Below, piece by piece: positions 34,631 through 48,270 of a stretch of DNA of 64,000 nt; the first letter of the stretch is position 1, and the number at the start of each line of letters is the position of its first letter. Both the position numbers and the translations under genes were made by a program. Origin of the DNA: Bradysia coprophila. Taxonomy: Eukaryota; Arthropoda; Insecta; Diptera; Sciaridae. The notes under the pieces are model-generated. The model did not search any database. It had not been told where the DNA came from and worked only from the letters and a program-made list of their open reading frames with translations. The DNA lies in the NCBI RefSeq assembly GCF_014529535.1, contig NW_023503555.1, positions 3,286,001-3,350,000 of the forward strand, given 5' to 3'.

Positions 34631-35326
34631 TTATTGCCTATCCACCCGGAATATTGTTGTTACATGAACATTTTCCACCCGCGGAAAGTGGTCGTTACAT
34701 ATGGGAACTTTTTTATTACATCACAAGTGAAGGAAAATTCATATGAAAATTCATTACATACCAGGAGATTTTCATTATCAGCAAAAATGAATCACATGAA
34801 ATATTCTTTAGGTATCGAAACAATGACTCGCGATGTTATTTTAGTTTTGAAAAATAAAATAAAAAACACAAAAATAAAAGAGACCAAAATTTCAATTTTT
34901 TCAACTTCGACGAAAATTAATGGCCAAACAATTTTAATTTTTGCATTTTTCACTTATTTTCAAAAACACAACACTTTTGCTTTTATTATCATGTACGGAG
35001 TACATTGTATGTACTCACTTCACTTCACAGCAAAATTTATTGTAACACCACCAAAATCGACAAATATTACGCAAAATATGAATCTAGCACTTCACAAAAA
35101 CTAAACAGTAGTTTGTCAACATGCCACCAATGCCACATGCCACTACTGTAGTGTTGCCAGTTCAGTGATCCTTTTGGGATTAATGTTATGAATGAGTGTG
35201 AGCCGATTTCATCAGCCGCCTAGATTCGTTTACAAACGTTTCAATAACAGATTTTTTGTTTGACATTAATTTAGCATAATCTAAAATGTACTCGTAATAA
35301 CAATATTCCGGGTGGATAGGCAATAA
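34631..35326. mobile_element. TIR element, 33-bp ends, in the xylanase spacer
   Basis: Terminal inverted repeats of 33 bp with one mismatch start TTATTGCCTATCCACCCGGA and end in the inverse. The 0.7-kb AT-rich interior has a 156-codon frame with no transposase motif. It is a non-autonomous DNA transposon of unassigned superfamily; no clear target duplication can be separated from the flanking T/A tracts. Confidence 0.7.
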
Positions 35327-35333
35327 AACAGCA

Positions 35334-35523
35334 TACATTGGATGCTGCTTGGTAGTTCATTACACTCGGAATCAATTTTGTGAAATCACTACTGTGGTTT
35401 TAAGCAACCTGCTTTAAAATAGCCGTTTCCAAAGCTTCTTGCTTAAAGCCACACTTGCGAGTTTGGCTCGAATCACAAAATTGATCCCTCATGTAATGAA
35501 CTACATCCGCAGCATCCAATGTA
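35334..35523. mobile_element. MITE-like inverted repeat, 190 bp
   Basis: The ends TACATTGGATGCTGCTTGGT and ...CCGCAGCATCCAATGTA are inverted, and pairing continues through TAGTTCATTACA/TGTAATGAACTA and ATCAATTTTGTGA/TCACAAAATTGAT. It sits directly beside the 0.7-kb TIR element. Confidence 0.65.
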
Positions 35524-35633
35524 ATCTACTATTTTTTTTTACATTGGCAGTCATGAAATTTTTCTGAACGTTAAATAATCGCCCCCGATCCGTTGCAAAA
35601 TTTCAAATATTGAGAGGACTTACTGCAATTATT

Positions 35634-35639
35634 TTTATT
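35634..35639 (-). terminator. Poly(A) signal of xylanase copy 2
   Basis: AATAAA on the minus strand, 41 nt past the stop, in the same place as in copy 1. Confidence 0.7.
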
Positions 35640-35679
35640 GAAATTTTACATTATCGCTTGGTCGGACACAATGGAAAAC

Positions 35680-36495
<816 letters not shown>

Positions 36496-36537
36496 TTTAA
36501 AGCAACTGAATGATATCTTCGTCGACAGTCACCATCT

Positions 36538-36544
36538 CTTTATA
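36538..36544 (-). promoter_or_regulatory. TATA box of xylanase copy 2
   Basis: TATAAAG on the minus strand, within TATATAAAGAG, at the same distance from the ATG as in copy 1. Confidence 0.6.
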
Positions 36545-36828
36545 TAGACTAGACACGCCAAAAAAGGTGATACATGCATTGAATGCATGTCACGTTAATA
36601 TATCGATTAGAAGTGAAGATGAATGATAATATAGAAATAATTTATATTCATATCTGATGATAAAGAAACGAGACAAAATCTCTGCATTATGTTGGGTATC
36701 CAATGTTCATCTGTTAGATAGGAAAAAAACAGCAAAATTTTGCTATAGGGTTGCCGGAACGTTCAATTAAATCTAATTCTAATATACAAAATGCACCAGC
36801 CAATTTGTTGAAGTAAGTCCTAGTATTG

Positions 36829-37125
36829 TGGTTGAAATGAGTTTAATAGAGCTTTTTTCATGCTTTATCTTTCATCTTTTCCTTCGCTCGTTTGATGACA
36901 TCACATCTAGTGAGAAAAACCACCCCATTTCTCAACTTGTTGTATACATACGGTTTATGCACATATTTAGACACTAGTGCGTAAAAGTGAAGTTTGTGAA
37001 AATAGTTATCCGACTACTGTAAAGTCTTGTTCCTAACTAACTGTTCCTAAGCTGAAATTTAGGTTATACGATGAGTTATTCACCTCGGCTTCGCCTCGGG
37101 ATGACATTCCCAAATTTCAGTTTAG
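36829..37125. other. Intergenic, no gene seen
   Basis: AT-rich. It contains a small hairpin: GCTGAAATTTAGG near 37053 and CCCAAATTTCAG near 37110, around CTCGGCTTCGCCTCGG. Confidence 0.4.
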
Positions 37126-37133
37126 CTAAATAC

Positions 37134-37908
37134 CAAGGTTGCACTAGCGTCGCTAGTCATTAGCGACGCTACTAGCGTCGCTACTAGCGCCGCTAGTAGC
37201 AACGCTTATTTTCAAAATTTGTCGCTACTAGCGTTAGCGCTCGCTAGAATATCATTAGCGAAATTTTTTTCGCTGATCGCTAATCACTTCGCTAATGAAA
37301 AATAGAACATTCTAGGTATTGAACAATTTAATATTGAATTATTAGAATTGTTATTTGCATAACTAGAAGTGAAGCGTTGAAAAATTGAGTTATGTACTTC
37401 ACATTCAAAGTCCGTTGAAAGTTTATGAAATTTCATGTATTAGACCAACTCCAACTCGCAATCGTGTAAAATACTTTTCATGCTTTAGATTAACAAAATT
37501 CACACGAAAGCTTGACTTTCCAATTGTTCATTCTCATACTCAATCTTTTGCAACTCCCGTAAAAAGGTAAGCTTCAACATAAATCTTCAACATAATCATA
37601 AAATCTAATAAATTTTCCTCAAAAAACGATTGAACAAAATGCAATCAAAGTTCATCAAAAACAATATTTAAAAAATTATTGATATTTCATCATGTTCAGC
37701 ATGATCCAAAATGTTAATAAATTTATAAATTAAAAAATCGTCTTAATCATGAGATCTCTTAGCGAAACATTAGCGATCGCTATTAGCGGCCGCTACTAGC
37801 GCGCTAACTTTTTTTCGGTTAGCGAATAAGTTTAGCGACGCTAACATTTTTTTAAATTAGCGTTAGCGTTAGCGTCGCTAATAAAAATCGTTAGCGATCG
37901 CAACCTTG
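37134..37908. mobile_element. hAT-like non-autonomous element with TTAGCG repeats
   Basis: The ends CAAGGTTGC and GCAACCTTG are inverted, and the 8-bp direct repeat CTAAATAC flanks both sides (37126-37133 and 37909-37916), the target duplication length of hAT transposons. Both subterminal regions (about 37141-37310 and 37750-37900) are packed with TTAGCG/CGCTAA and TAGCGACGCTA words in both orientations, some 25 in all, plausibly transposase-binding sites. The interior is AT-rich with no transposase. Confidence 0.82.
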
Positions 37909-37916
37909 CTAAATAC

Positions 37917-39546
37917 TTAGCTAGTTCAACAAATGATACATTGATTCCGAATTGCTCAAAAAAGTTGGTCCGTTTCTCTTCTGTAATCTGTAATGAAACG
38001 AATGAATCTCACATGAGCTCTCGGTAGTGACTGTTTACAAGAAGACCATAATTACAATTGTTGAGTTTACAGTATTAGGCTGCGTTTAGTAAACGGCGTT
38101 TACACGTCTATATCACATCTTCGTTTGCGCTTTTCAAAGTGATTCAATTTTACCTTCACTGATTCCTCTGTATTGACCATTTCATTGGAATGGATTCGCA
38201 CACTCATTAATGATTTCCAAAAACCAGCAGATTTGGGCTTTAATCGAGTATTTGTATCATAATCATGGGTTCCTTCAGTATGTCGTAGAGCTTTGTGTAC
38301 AAGTTTTTGCTGCGGATACAACTTAGAACTAAGAACTTTGGTGAGCCACGGATTGTGAGAAAAATCGAAAAAAACAGCCCGTAAAATTCGAAAAAGGCTT
38401 TTTCATATAAACGTGCAAAAGGCCCTTCGGGAATCGTCCGAATTGCCAGTATGTCCAGTCGGCCACTGATTGTAACAGTTGTAAAAGTTCAGCAATAGAA
38501 GTGGGTTGTGCAACTAGCAAAATTATCTGAAACTATCAGGATGGGCGTAGAATCATCCATGGTAAATATTAGTAAATTAAGCGCATCCATGTGAAAAATA
38601 ATAGAAAATGGATGCGAAGGTGAGTGTGTTGCTGTGCCCTTGGGAAAGCGACACATTCTTACTAGTAAATTTCCACACAATCTCTCGATGAAGGTGCGCT
38701 ACTTTACTACTACTCAACAAGGCAAAAGAAATTTTTCATGAGCGAGTTGTGTTTTTCCATATTTTCTCCCCTCAATAGGCAATGAGAAAATTGTGTTTTC
38801 TTATCTCCCTAGTTCCCCAATCGTTCATTTTTTTCAGAATTCATCATCTAGGAATTAGGAACATGGCAAAACTTATCTCAGGACCTAATTTTTTAAAATT
38901 CTTGAAATTTCCGTAACTCTCAAAAATTCTTCAAATTCTCTAAAAAAAATACTTAAAATAGGCCTTAACGTAGCTCAGTCTAGATGGACAGTCTAGGGCC
39001 CATTAACGTCGAAAAAGAACAGGAAGGATATATCGTTGACTTTTACGGAAATATTTTATTGAAAGCTGCAACTGAAGTAAGGAAATAAAAGATTTCTTGC
39101 TTTTATTCATCGTAATTTTCACTTTTATTTTCAATTCATTCGTATAAAAACTGTACACTAGAATTCTTAGCGTCTAAATAATTTTTTTTTTGTGCCTAAT
39201 AAAAACATGCATGAAGCTTCAGTACCACTACGATAGGTAAATTGTTGAGGTTCGTTTCTTTTTATATAAATTTCATTTCTATCTCTTAAATAGCACACGC
39301 ATCACCTTTTTTCACAATTTCTATAAAGTTTTGTTCAATTTGTTCATTTTAGTTCAATTTTCATTTTCTAAGTTTTTACAGAGGTAATTTCAATGGGTGT
39401 TAAAATGTACAAACGACAACTAATGATTGTATTAAAAGAGAATATTTTAATTCGCACATTCGGTTTTACATTCATAGATCCCTATAGCTTAATGGAATAT
39501 ATTTTACTTATTATTAAACATAGTCACTGTACAAAACAAAAATTAA
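37917..39546. other. Intergenic between hAT-like element and ft
   Basis: No gene is confirmed. On the minus strand, 38690-38100 is unusually free of stops in more than one frame (for example AVFFDFSHNPWLTKVLSSKL then KALRHTEGTHDYD, ending KRRCDIDV), which may be a decayed coding region. I cannot assign a family. Confidence 0.35.
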
Positions 39547-39552
39547 TTTATT
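39547..39552 (-). terminator. Candidate poly(A) signal of ft
   Basis: AATAAA on the minus strand about 500 nt past the ft stop. Other copies at 39102-39107 and about 39123 could equally be used. Confidence 0.35.
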
Positions 39553-40050
39553 TCAATAAAACCTTTAGTTAGTGCAATTATAAAAGAAAACAAAAAATTA
39601 AATTAAATAATAAAAAAAAACTCGCGAAACGAGTTGCAGTCTTTGTAAATATTTATAAAAATCTGAAATTAGATTATCCGTTCGTCCATAGTTTCATTCA
39701 TCAAAAATTAATCAAAATTCTTTTCCCATTTTTCGCTAAGATCTAAAATAATTAATCAAAGTAGAAAATCTCAGTGGCAAAATATATATAGTTGTCTAAT
39801 ATGGCATTTACACTAACATTAAGGAGCCAAATGTGCTGAATACCGCAACACATTTCTTATTTATAGCACTCAAATATTGTGAAATGTTTTCCGGTTTTTC
39901 TCTTACTTTTCTTAACAAAAAAAAAAAACTTTTTAAATGAAGACAAGCATCGCAAGCACATCTTGATACAAGGTGTCTTTCGGCGTATGTTACGTGTTCG
40001 TGTACTTACAATTTAATCTACCTCAATTTTCTTAAACTCCCCTATATCCC

Positions 40051-43000
40051 CTACACATATTCTTCCGATGGCTTCTGTACATTCGACGGCATTCGTAACG
40101 GCACCATGCCACCATCGGGTAATTCGGCTATGTCCTTAAACACACCAATCAAATTATCGAAATTTGACGGTCCCCAATTTAACAGATAGTCCCAACCAAG
40201 TGCCGTTGCTGCTGGTGATGTTGCATTCGATGGCCGGTACATTTGATGGCCCATGTGTGTGGACAGATCGTCGTCGGACGCAACTAAGGTACTGAGTGAG
40301 CCACGAAACGATGAGTCGAAACCGTCGTACGGCGGGTGCATTGGTGGTGGTTTGGCCGATGTGCCGCTGTCGTTGCCACGACGATCTTCGTCGTCGCCGC
40401 TTTTCGGAAACTTATCACCGTTTAAGCTGTTATTGTCGTACTCGATTTCGGAGCAGGTGAAGCTGTCATTTCCACTTTCGTCCGTTGTCGAGGAACTACT
40501 ATGCGCATCAACAGCTGGCGAATGGTGTAAATGGTTGAGGTGAGATGCACCGGGAACACGAGGTGCTTCACTGCTGGACGACACTGCGTCTAACGTTGAA
40601 ACAAGACTAGATGTTCGAGCATTAAGCCGCTGGATTTCTTCAGCAGTCAGTCCCATTGGACCACCGACGGAATTGCCGTTGGATGTTTGTGTTTGTACGC
40701 CTGGTTTTGTTCGACTAGCACTGGAACTCTGACCAGATAGTTGAGACATAACTGGACTATTCAAACTGCGCTCGCTATTGCTGTGCAGTGCATCTTTTCC
40801 GACGCCGCCAGAACTGGATGTGGTGGCTGCTAGAAGAGCACTTTGCAGTGGCTTGCCGGAAATGTCGTGTAGCGTTAAGATTCTCGGTTGTTGTGAACTC
40901 AATTCCGAACTTGGAGACAGTCTCGCCAATGGTGTACTTTGGTGCTGGCGTGGTGCATTTGATGTTTGTGTTTGACTAGTTTGAGGTGGTGCACGTGGAG
41001 CAAATGATCCGGCATGATGTGGTGAATGCCTATGCTGTTGTTGTGATGTGTTTCCATGTTTATGATGTGTGTATGAAGCGACAGGAGGCGGTGTTGCCTT
41101 ATATTTTCGAACTCCACCAGCTTCTCGATAGCCTTTGTAATGGTACACAATGTCGATGTCAGACGGAGCGATTGAACTTGCATTCTCCAGATCGTAGTGC
41201 TCTGGATACTCGTTTAGATCCACACCGCTCGACTGATGATGGTCTTCACGAAGTGGGGGACTTTTGCTGACCACTTCGCGTTCAATAATGTCTGGTCGTT
41301 GCGGACGTTGAAGCTCTGTTGCTCCGAGGTCTCTTTCTTTGTACTTCTTTGAAATCAATTCGGGTCCGACAAGATGATGACCAACGCCCCGAATTACATC
41401 TCCATCCGAATGAAAACCGATTGATGCATCGTTCGAATGAATTCCACGACCGAGTATATCATTCGATGAGACTAGGCCTCCAGTACCGAGCAATGTGGAA
41501 CCGCCAGACGGTTTGTGTAGACCGCCACTCTTTTCTTTCTGTTGCTTTCTCAATCGAAACACCACAAATGACACCAGGATCGCAATCAACAGTATGACGA
41601 AGAAAACGATAACCAGAGTTATGCCAATGCTCAATGGATCTGGTATTTGAGCTGCACCGACGCCAACAACGCCATGGCAACCTTGGTACACTTTACCACG
41701 TGTCAATATGTTCTGGAATACGCTTCCCGAACCGTTGAACGGCTGAATCTCGTTGTTTATCGTGAAATTTGCCAAACATCCCTCAAAGCTGGGTGGTAAG
41801 GACTCCTGCACAAATAATTCCCGTCTCACACCACCCACTGATAGCACCGTCAGATATGGATCTAAGAAGTCGTGCACACCGGCAGAATCCAATTCATCGC
41901 CCACTCGAACACCATCGACGATGACCTGCAAGACTCTATTGAATGCGTTCAGGGTAATGTTGTGCCACTTTCCATCGGCCACATTTGGATGATGAACGGT
42001 CATGTTCACCGATGTTCCCTGTTTCGATTGGTAAAACAGTTTTCCTTCACGTAGTTCGACCGAAGTGAAATGATCGTTGGTCGCGGCATACAAAATCAGT
42101 CCCTCACTGCGAACCGTACGGAACAGTAGGCTCAATATCTTTGGTGGATCGATTGCGAGTGCCAGATTGGTGACATTTTCATTAGACGAGAACCTCTTTG
42201 TGCGCCCAACATCGTATGTCCAAACCGTTGAGCCGCTGTACAAATTGTCCAGCAGCTGCATTCGACGATGTTTTTCCGAGATTTTAAATTCCACAAATCC
42301 TCCGTCACCCAATGAAATCGGATCCAACGAATTGTAACAGTCCGGCGATAACAAGTTGCCCCCACATCGACACATTGCCGAATGCCAACGATCCATACAA
42401 CCACCGAACGAACCACAAAGCGACAAAGTTGGATCTTCTGGAAGACCTTGCGAACAAGGACCACCATTACTGTTTCGGGTGCATGTTGGTGATATTCCTC
42501 GTGATTCGATTGCATTCGTTAGATTTAAAGGTCTTCCGTTGATTGATACACTATGAACACATCCAACCAGATCATCCGAATGGACTTGTCCTGGTCGTTC
42601 CAGTACTGGATCGGCTGATGATAAACCACCAATTAGGAGAGGATGTTTGTTGAAGTTTAGCGTGCTGAAAGAGCGAAAACAGTTTAGATAATGCTGTAGC
42701 ATGAATTGCATAAAAGAAAACTTACCCAGTGGGACCCACGTCGTCTGAATAGCAAGATGCATCGCCTGGTCGACATTCTTCACAGACATCTCCATTGTCA
42801 GAGCATCGGGATACACTCAGCGACATCACTCGTCCATTTCGCGTGGCAGTAACTTTGTGCCATTTTCCATTCGATAAAGTGCCATCAGCTCCTCCGGTCT
42901 CCACAGATGTAATTGCAGTTCTTGCACCGCCAAACGAGAACACAGCTTTTGTTCGAACAATTTCCATTGCCACGAAGTCAGACCTTCCACCACTCTGTGT

Positions 43001-46000
43001 TCCATAATTGTAGATCAGCAGAGCATCCGGTTTCGTTGTAGCAAAGACAATTGAAATGTCGTTGGTGGCTGCATCGAGGGCTGGAAACGACATGTACGAC
43101 AGTTCGTGAAAACCGAATGTCGATCTCTCACAGTGTATTCCGTAGTGACCATCAACGCAACTGCATTTGTATCCCGGCTTCGAACTAACGCAAAGTCCTC
43201 CGTGCAGGCATGGATTCGGTCGACACGAATCGGCTACCGTTTCGCATTCATTTCCACGAAAACCTGGACGACACAAGCAGAAGAACGACGAACCATCAGG
43301 ACTTTCCCGGCACGAACCACCGTTCTTACAAGGCATACTGCTGCAAACGTCTCCACGCTCCAATTGGCAAACTTTGCCCTCACGATGACTGGGACAAGTG
43401 CATTGAAAATCGTATCCTTGTCGACGACAGTGTCCACCAGCCTGGCATGGATTCGGTGCACACGGATCTGTTCTTTTGTCACATTTGAGGCCAGTATATC
43501 CATCCGAACAACTGCACTTGAAGTCGTGACTCACCGATGGCGATGTGAATATCAGCGATTGGCTGTCAATGATTCGAGTCTCATCGCCAACATTGATTTG
43601 CTGTGAGCACACACCTCCATTATCACATATGGCCTCATCGCATGGTGTGTAACCAATGGTTATGTTGGATATCTGCAGCAATTGGATCATGGCATTCCGT
43701 TTCTTATTGAACCGTTCAATCAAAAACGATGTCGATCGATAACCTCCGGCCGCTCCCATTCGTACAGCAACGGTTATTTCCAGACTGGAATTCGTGTCAC
43801 GCAAACTGTACATGGTGATGACATCGTTCGACTCAACAGCCGCTTTCATAACATCCAAAAAACTGCGATAATAACTGGATATGAACTGAATGGCGCTCAT
43901 ATTGAACATTTTGATTGTCACCGAATGTTCCACCGTTCGATTGTCGAAGAACATAAATTCAACACTCACTGTTGATACAACATCCGAATGCTTGCCATCG
44001 TTACCCGACACCGAATACGAGTAACCTTGTATGGGTATATCGGGCGATGCATGCAAATTGCAGCCATTCACAATTTTAAATGCGCCCGCAGGATTCGAAT
44101 CCATTAAAATTTTGCATTTGTAGTCACCGGTTGTATCCAAGTCATTTGGATGGACGTCGGCGATCTTACCGACCGGTAATTTCTGATTGAATACATGCAA
44201 CAGTATGTGAACGGTACGCGGTGTTGATGGTGTATCATTTTGATCCAAAATATGCACAACGATCGGATGCTGTGATCGCAATTTCGGCGTACCATTGTCT
44301 TCCACTTCGACGAGCAATTCCAATTTGGATGTCGATTCGCGATCAATGCTACGCGTCGTTTTCATCAGACCCGAATGCATTTCGATTGTGACGAACGATT
44401 TGTGACGTCCACCGATCAATTGATAGGTGAATGGTGCTCCGTTCGGTGGAAGATCTTGGTCGATTGCTGTTAGGGTCATGATGCTGGTGCCAGGCGGTTC
44501 ATTTTCCGATACATAACCAATGGTGTTTGATGACTCGAATGTTGGTCCGTTGTCGTTTATATCTGAAATGGAAAATTTTTTAGTTCCACCGCTCGAACAT
44601 GACTCTGAACACCATCAGAGCAACTACCCATTCAAACTAAGTCAACTCACCTCCAACTGAAATCCGAACCAAAGTGGTGCCAGTCTGTGGTGGAATGCCA
44701 ACATCTATTGCTCCGACGATTAAACTGTAACTGTCCATTGACTCTCGGTCCAACTTCCGTGAAGTTTGAATATTTCCGCTCTGTGGATCGATCTTGAACG
44801 ACTGATCAACATTGCCGCCAATGATGGAATAACTGAACTGATTGTTTTGCGGTCGAACATCCTTGTCGACAGCCTTCACACTGACAACACTCGTTCCGAC
44901 ATCAGATCCCTCCGATACCGTTGCTTCATACAAATCCAATAAAAATTCCGGCGGATCGTTACCATCCTGAATCGATATGATCACTTGCGCCTCATCGGTG
45001 TCATTGCCACGAATTCCACCAAAGTTTTTCGCCATAACGGTCAACACGACACGACTCTGCGTTTCACGATCCAAATTCCTGGACACAGTCATTATACCAC
45101 TCTCTGCATTGATACTGAATCCCTTGTCGTTGCTAGAACCGACCAGTAGATAATAAACTCGACCATCATCACCAGCATCTTTATCTGTAGCTTGAATCAA
45201 ACCGACACTGGTTCCGATTTCTGCCGACTCAGAAACATCGAAATGGAAGACCGGCTGAACGAATCTCGGATAGAATTCATTGACGCCGGTTATGTGAACC
45301 TGGATTTTGGTGGTACTTGACATGGGTGAATCGGGATTGACGGCCATGACGATCAGATCGTGAAGATTGTCCTCTTCATAATCGAATGTCACTTTGGATG
45401 TTACCACACCAGTTGCCTGATCGATAGCGAACAAGTCCTTTCCACTGCCCCCAATGATCGAATAATGGGTGATCGCATTTTTAGGCGAGTCCTTGTCGGT
45501 TGCGATGACTTTGTATACGAAACTTCGAACTGGTGAATTTTCGGCCAAAAATGCGTGGTACTCGGTTTGATTGAACACGGGTTCGTTGTCGTTGATGTCT
45601 GTTAGGGTGACGGTTAACATTGCCACCGCACTTTTCGACTTGAATCCAAGATCTTGCGCTGTGATGTTCAAATGATATTCTTGAATGACGTCATAGTCCA
45701 ACGGCTGAAGAATAGTTACGGCACCGGTCACTGGATTCACACCGAACTCCTTCTTCACATTACCACTGGAAATCGCGTATCTGATCATGCCATTCGGTCC
45801 ATCATCCAAATCTGTCGCACTGACCGTCAGTATGGTCGAATCGATCGGCTCATTTTCCGGAACAATAACCTGATAGCTGAGTGCTGTGAAGACGGGACTG
45901 TATCTATTTTCACCGGTCACCATGATGCGTACAATCACTTCGTCTTGTTGCGGTGGTGAGCCCCGATCAACGGCTTTTACATACAGTTCATACGCGTTCA

Positions 46001-48270
46001 TCGATTGACTGTTCTGCAATGGCTTCGACACCGAGATCCAACCGTCGTATTTGTTGATTATGAAATTACTGGAACCGTTGCCACCGGAGATCATGTAGTC
46101 AACTTCAGCATTTACGCCGAAATCAAATTCGTCCTTAGCCTGAACTTGAACCACTCTTTGTCCGACGACCGCATCGTCTGGAACCGGTGACAAATATTCC
46201 TTTTGATCGAATCGCGGTGGATTGTTATTCGCATCGACCACATTGATGTTGACCAGACATTCGGAGTACATTGGTGGCTTGCCGTTGTCCGTTGCTAGGA
46301 CCGTCAGCACGTACATATTTTCGGGCGATGATTCCATTTGGGTGTGCTTGTAACGGATAGTACGTTTACTGAGTATTTCTCCAGTTGCCGGATCGATGAT
46401 GAACAGATCGGATGGCTGTTGGAGTGAGTATGAAATGACTGAATTCGGTCCCTGTTTGTCACGATCGGTTGCTATCACTTGACCAACAAATGCCACGGAT
46501 CTCTGAAGCTCGGGAAAGTTGAAACTGTAGTAGCTGTGCTCGAATTCGGGTGCGTTGTCGTTTTGATCGACTCTGTAAATGGGAAAGCGAAAAAGCATTA
46601 ATTTCTCGGCGAACTTCTATCTCTCTACCAGCCTCCAACGAACAAAATTAATTTTACTTACAAAGTTATGGTAAGAGGTGTCTCAGCTCGCCAAGCACCA
46701 TCAACAGCAGCGACTTTCAAAACAAATTCGTCTTGTTGTTCACGATCCAGATGCCCAGCAACCGTAACATTACCCGTAATTGGGTCGATCGAAAATTTGT
46801 TTCCGGGATTTTCCGTAAAATTGTACGTCGCGTTGGCATTTTCACCGATATCCAGGTCGGACGATGTAACTCTGATAACAAATGACCCGATCTCAGCGTT
46901 TTCCGTTACATTTACGCTGAACAAACGGGTGAACCTCGGCGGATTATCATTTTTATCCAAAATCTGAACCAAAACACTTGCAGTGCCGGTGTGTTGTGGC
47001 ATGCCCTGATCCACAGCTTCAACGATCAATTCGTAATTTGGAATGTCCTCTCGGTCCAATTTAACACTGGTATAGATCTCCCCACTGTCCGCATCGATTT
47101 CGAATGATCCGTCAAAGTCGTTCTTCAGTCGATAGGTGACGATACCATTTTCACCGGAATCTTGATCAATTGCTGACACTTTGGTGACGAGTAGTGGTGG
47201 CGATTCCTCTTCCATTACATCCGAATTGTAAATCAATTTGTCCATGACTGGTGCATTGTCATTCGCATCGGTGACATTGATTGTTATCCGAACTACACTT
47301 CTCAAACTAGGACGATCCGAATCGGCAGCTTCGATCCAAATTTCATACTGTTGAAGGATCTCATAGTCTAGTCCACCTTTCGAAATCGACACTTCGCCGG
47401 TGTTGGAATCGATCTTCAATGCATCCCGCACATTCCCGCCAGCAATAGAGTAATTAATGTTGGCCACAGCTCCTCTCTTCGGAGACGTGGCTGTTAATTT
47501 GGTTACGATATGATTTTCGGGCATGTCCTCGGATAATGTGAATTGGTTGTTTGCCATGTATGAGAATGTTGGGAACAGATGCGCTGGCCTCAAAATTATA
47601 TTCAACTCTGCACTGGCTGATTTCGACTCGGCTCCTTGGTCAAAGGCGTGAACGATTAAATTGTAGGTCTTGTCATTTCCCTGACCATTCAGTGCTAGTT
47701 CTTGAGCGGTTTTAATCACTCCCGTACTTCCGTTGATGGTAAATTTATCCTTCGCTTTACCGCTAATGGAGTAAATGATTCGACTGTTATCACCCTCATC
47801 ACTGTCGATGGCCACAGCTCCGTAAACAAATTGACCCGGCTTTATACGATCAGGAATGTTGATATTGAAGGTAGACGATGCAAACACCGGACTGTTGTCA
47901 TTAACATCCAGAACAGCCACAGTTAGATTAACAGCAAACGCTCTCGGTTCTGTCGGCGAACTGTCTTGTGCCATTAGGGTCATATGATAACCGCTCATCT
48001 CTTCACGATCCAAAACCATAGCAGTTGTAATCAGACCAGTATCCGAATCGATATGGAAACGTTCCACCTTCTCGCCGAGCAAACTGAATCGAATTTTGGC
48101 ATTCAATCCGGTGTCTTTGTCGAATGCTTTCGGTTGAAGGACACTCGTACCGGCGGGAGAATTTTCCAGCACTGTTGCATGATAGTTGTGCCGCTCGAAT
48201 TCGGGATTGTGATCGTTCATGTCCTGAACGATAACGCGTACGGTACCGGAGCCGGTAAGTGGTGGTGATC
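40051..48270 (-). CDS. ft: Fat protocadherin, C-terminal 2,660 residues (partial)
   Basis: Minus-strand exons are 48270-46662, 46572-44651, 44562-42726 and 42664-40051; three short introns join in phase. The 5' part is missing: exon 48270 starts mid-codon inside a cadherin repeat (GSPPLTGSGTVRV). Numbering from there, twelve full cadherin repeats follow (boundary motifs such as VNDNSPVF, KNDNPPRF, INDNEPVF), then four EGF domains (about 1484-1640), laminin-G 1, a degenerate EGF, laminin-G 2, a membrane span (about 2134-2160, GITLVIVFFVILLIAILV) and a 500-residue tail. The tail keeps the block WDYLLNWGPSNFDNLIGVFK near the end and finishes EEYV, as in Drosophila Ft and its FAT4 relatives. Ft binds Dachsous across cell contacts and controls planar polarity and Hippo growth signalling. 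The tail between is low-complexity (Ser, His, Gln). Other Fat-like cadherins lack this tail block, so ft fits best. Confidence 0.92.

Noticed and set aside
34634-35104. 156-codon frame inside the TIR element
   Set aside because: It is AT-driven, lacks any transposase motif and overlaps the terminal repeat.
40253-48268. Many plus-strand and off-frame ORFs across ft
   Set aside because: They are shadows of the long ft exons on the minus strand.
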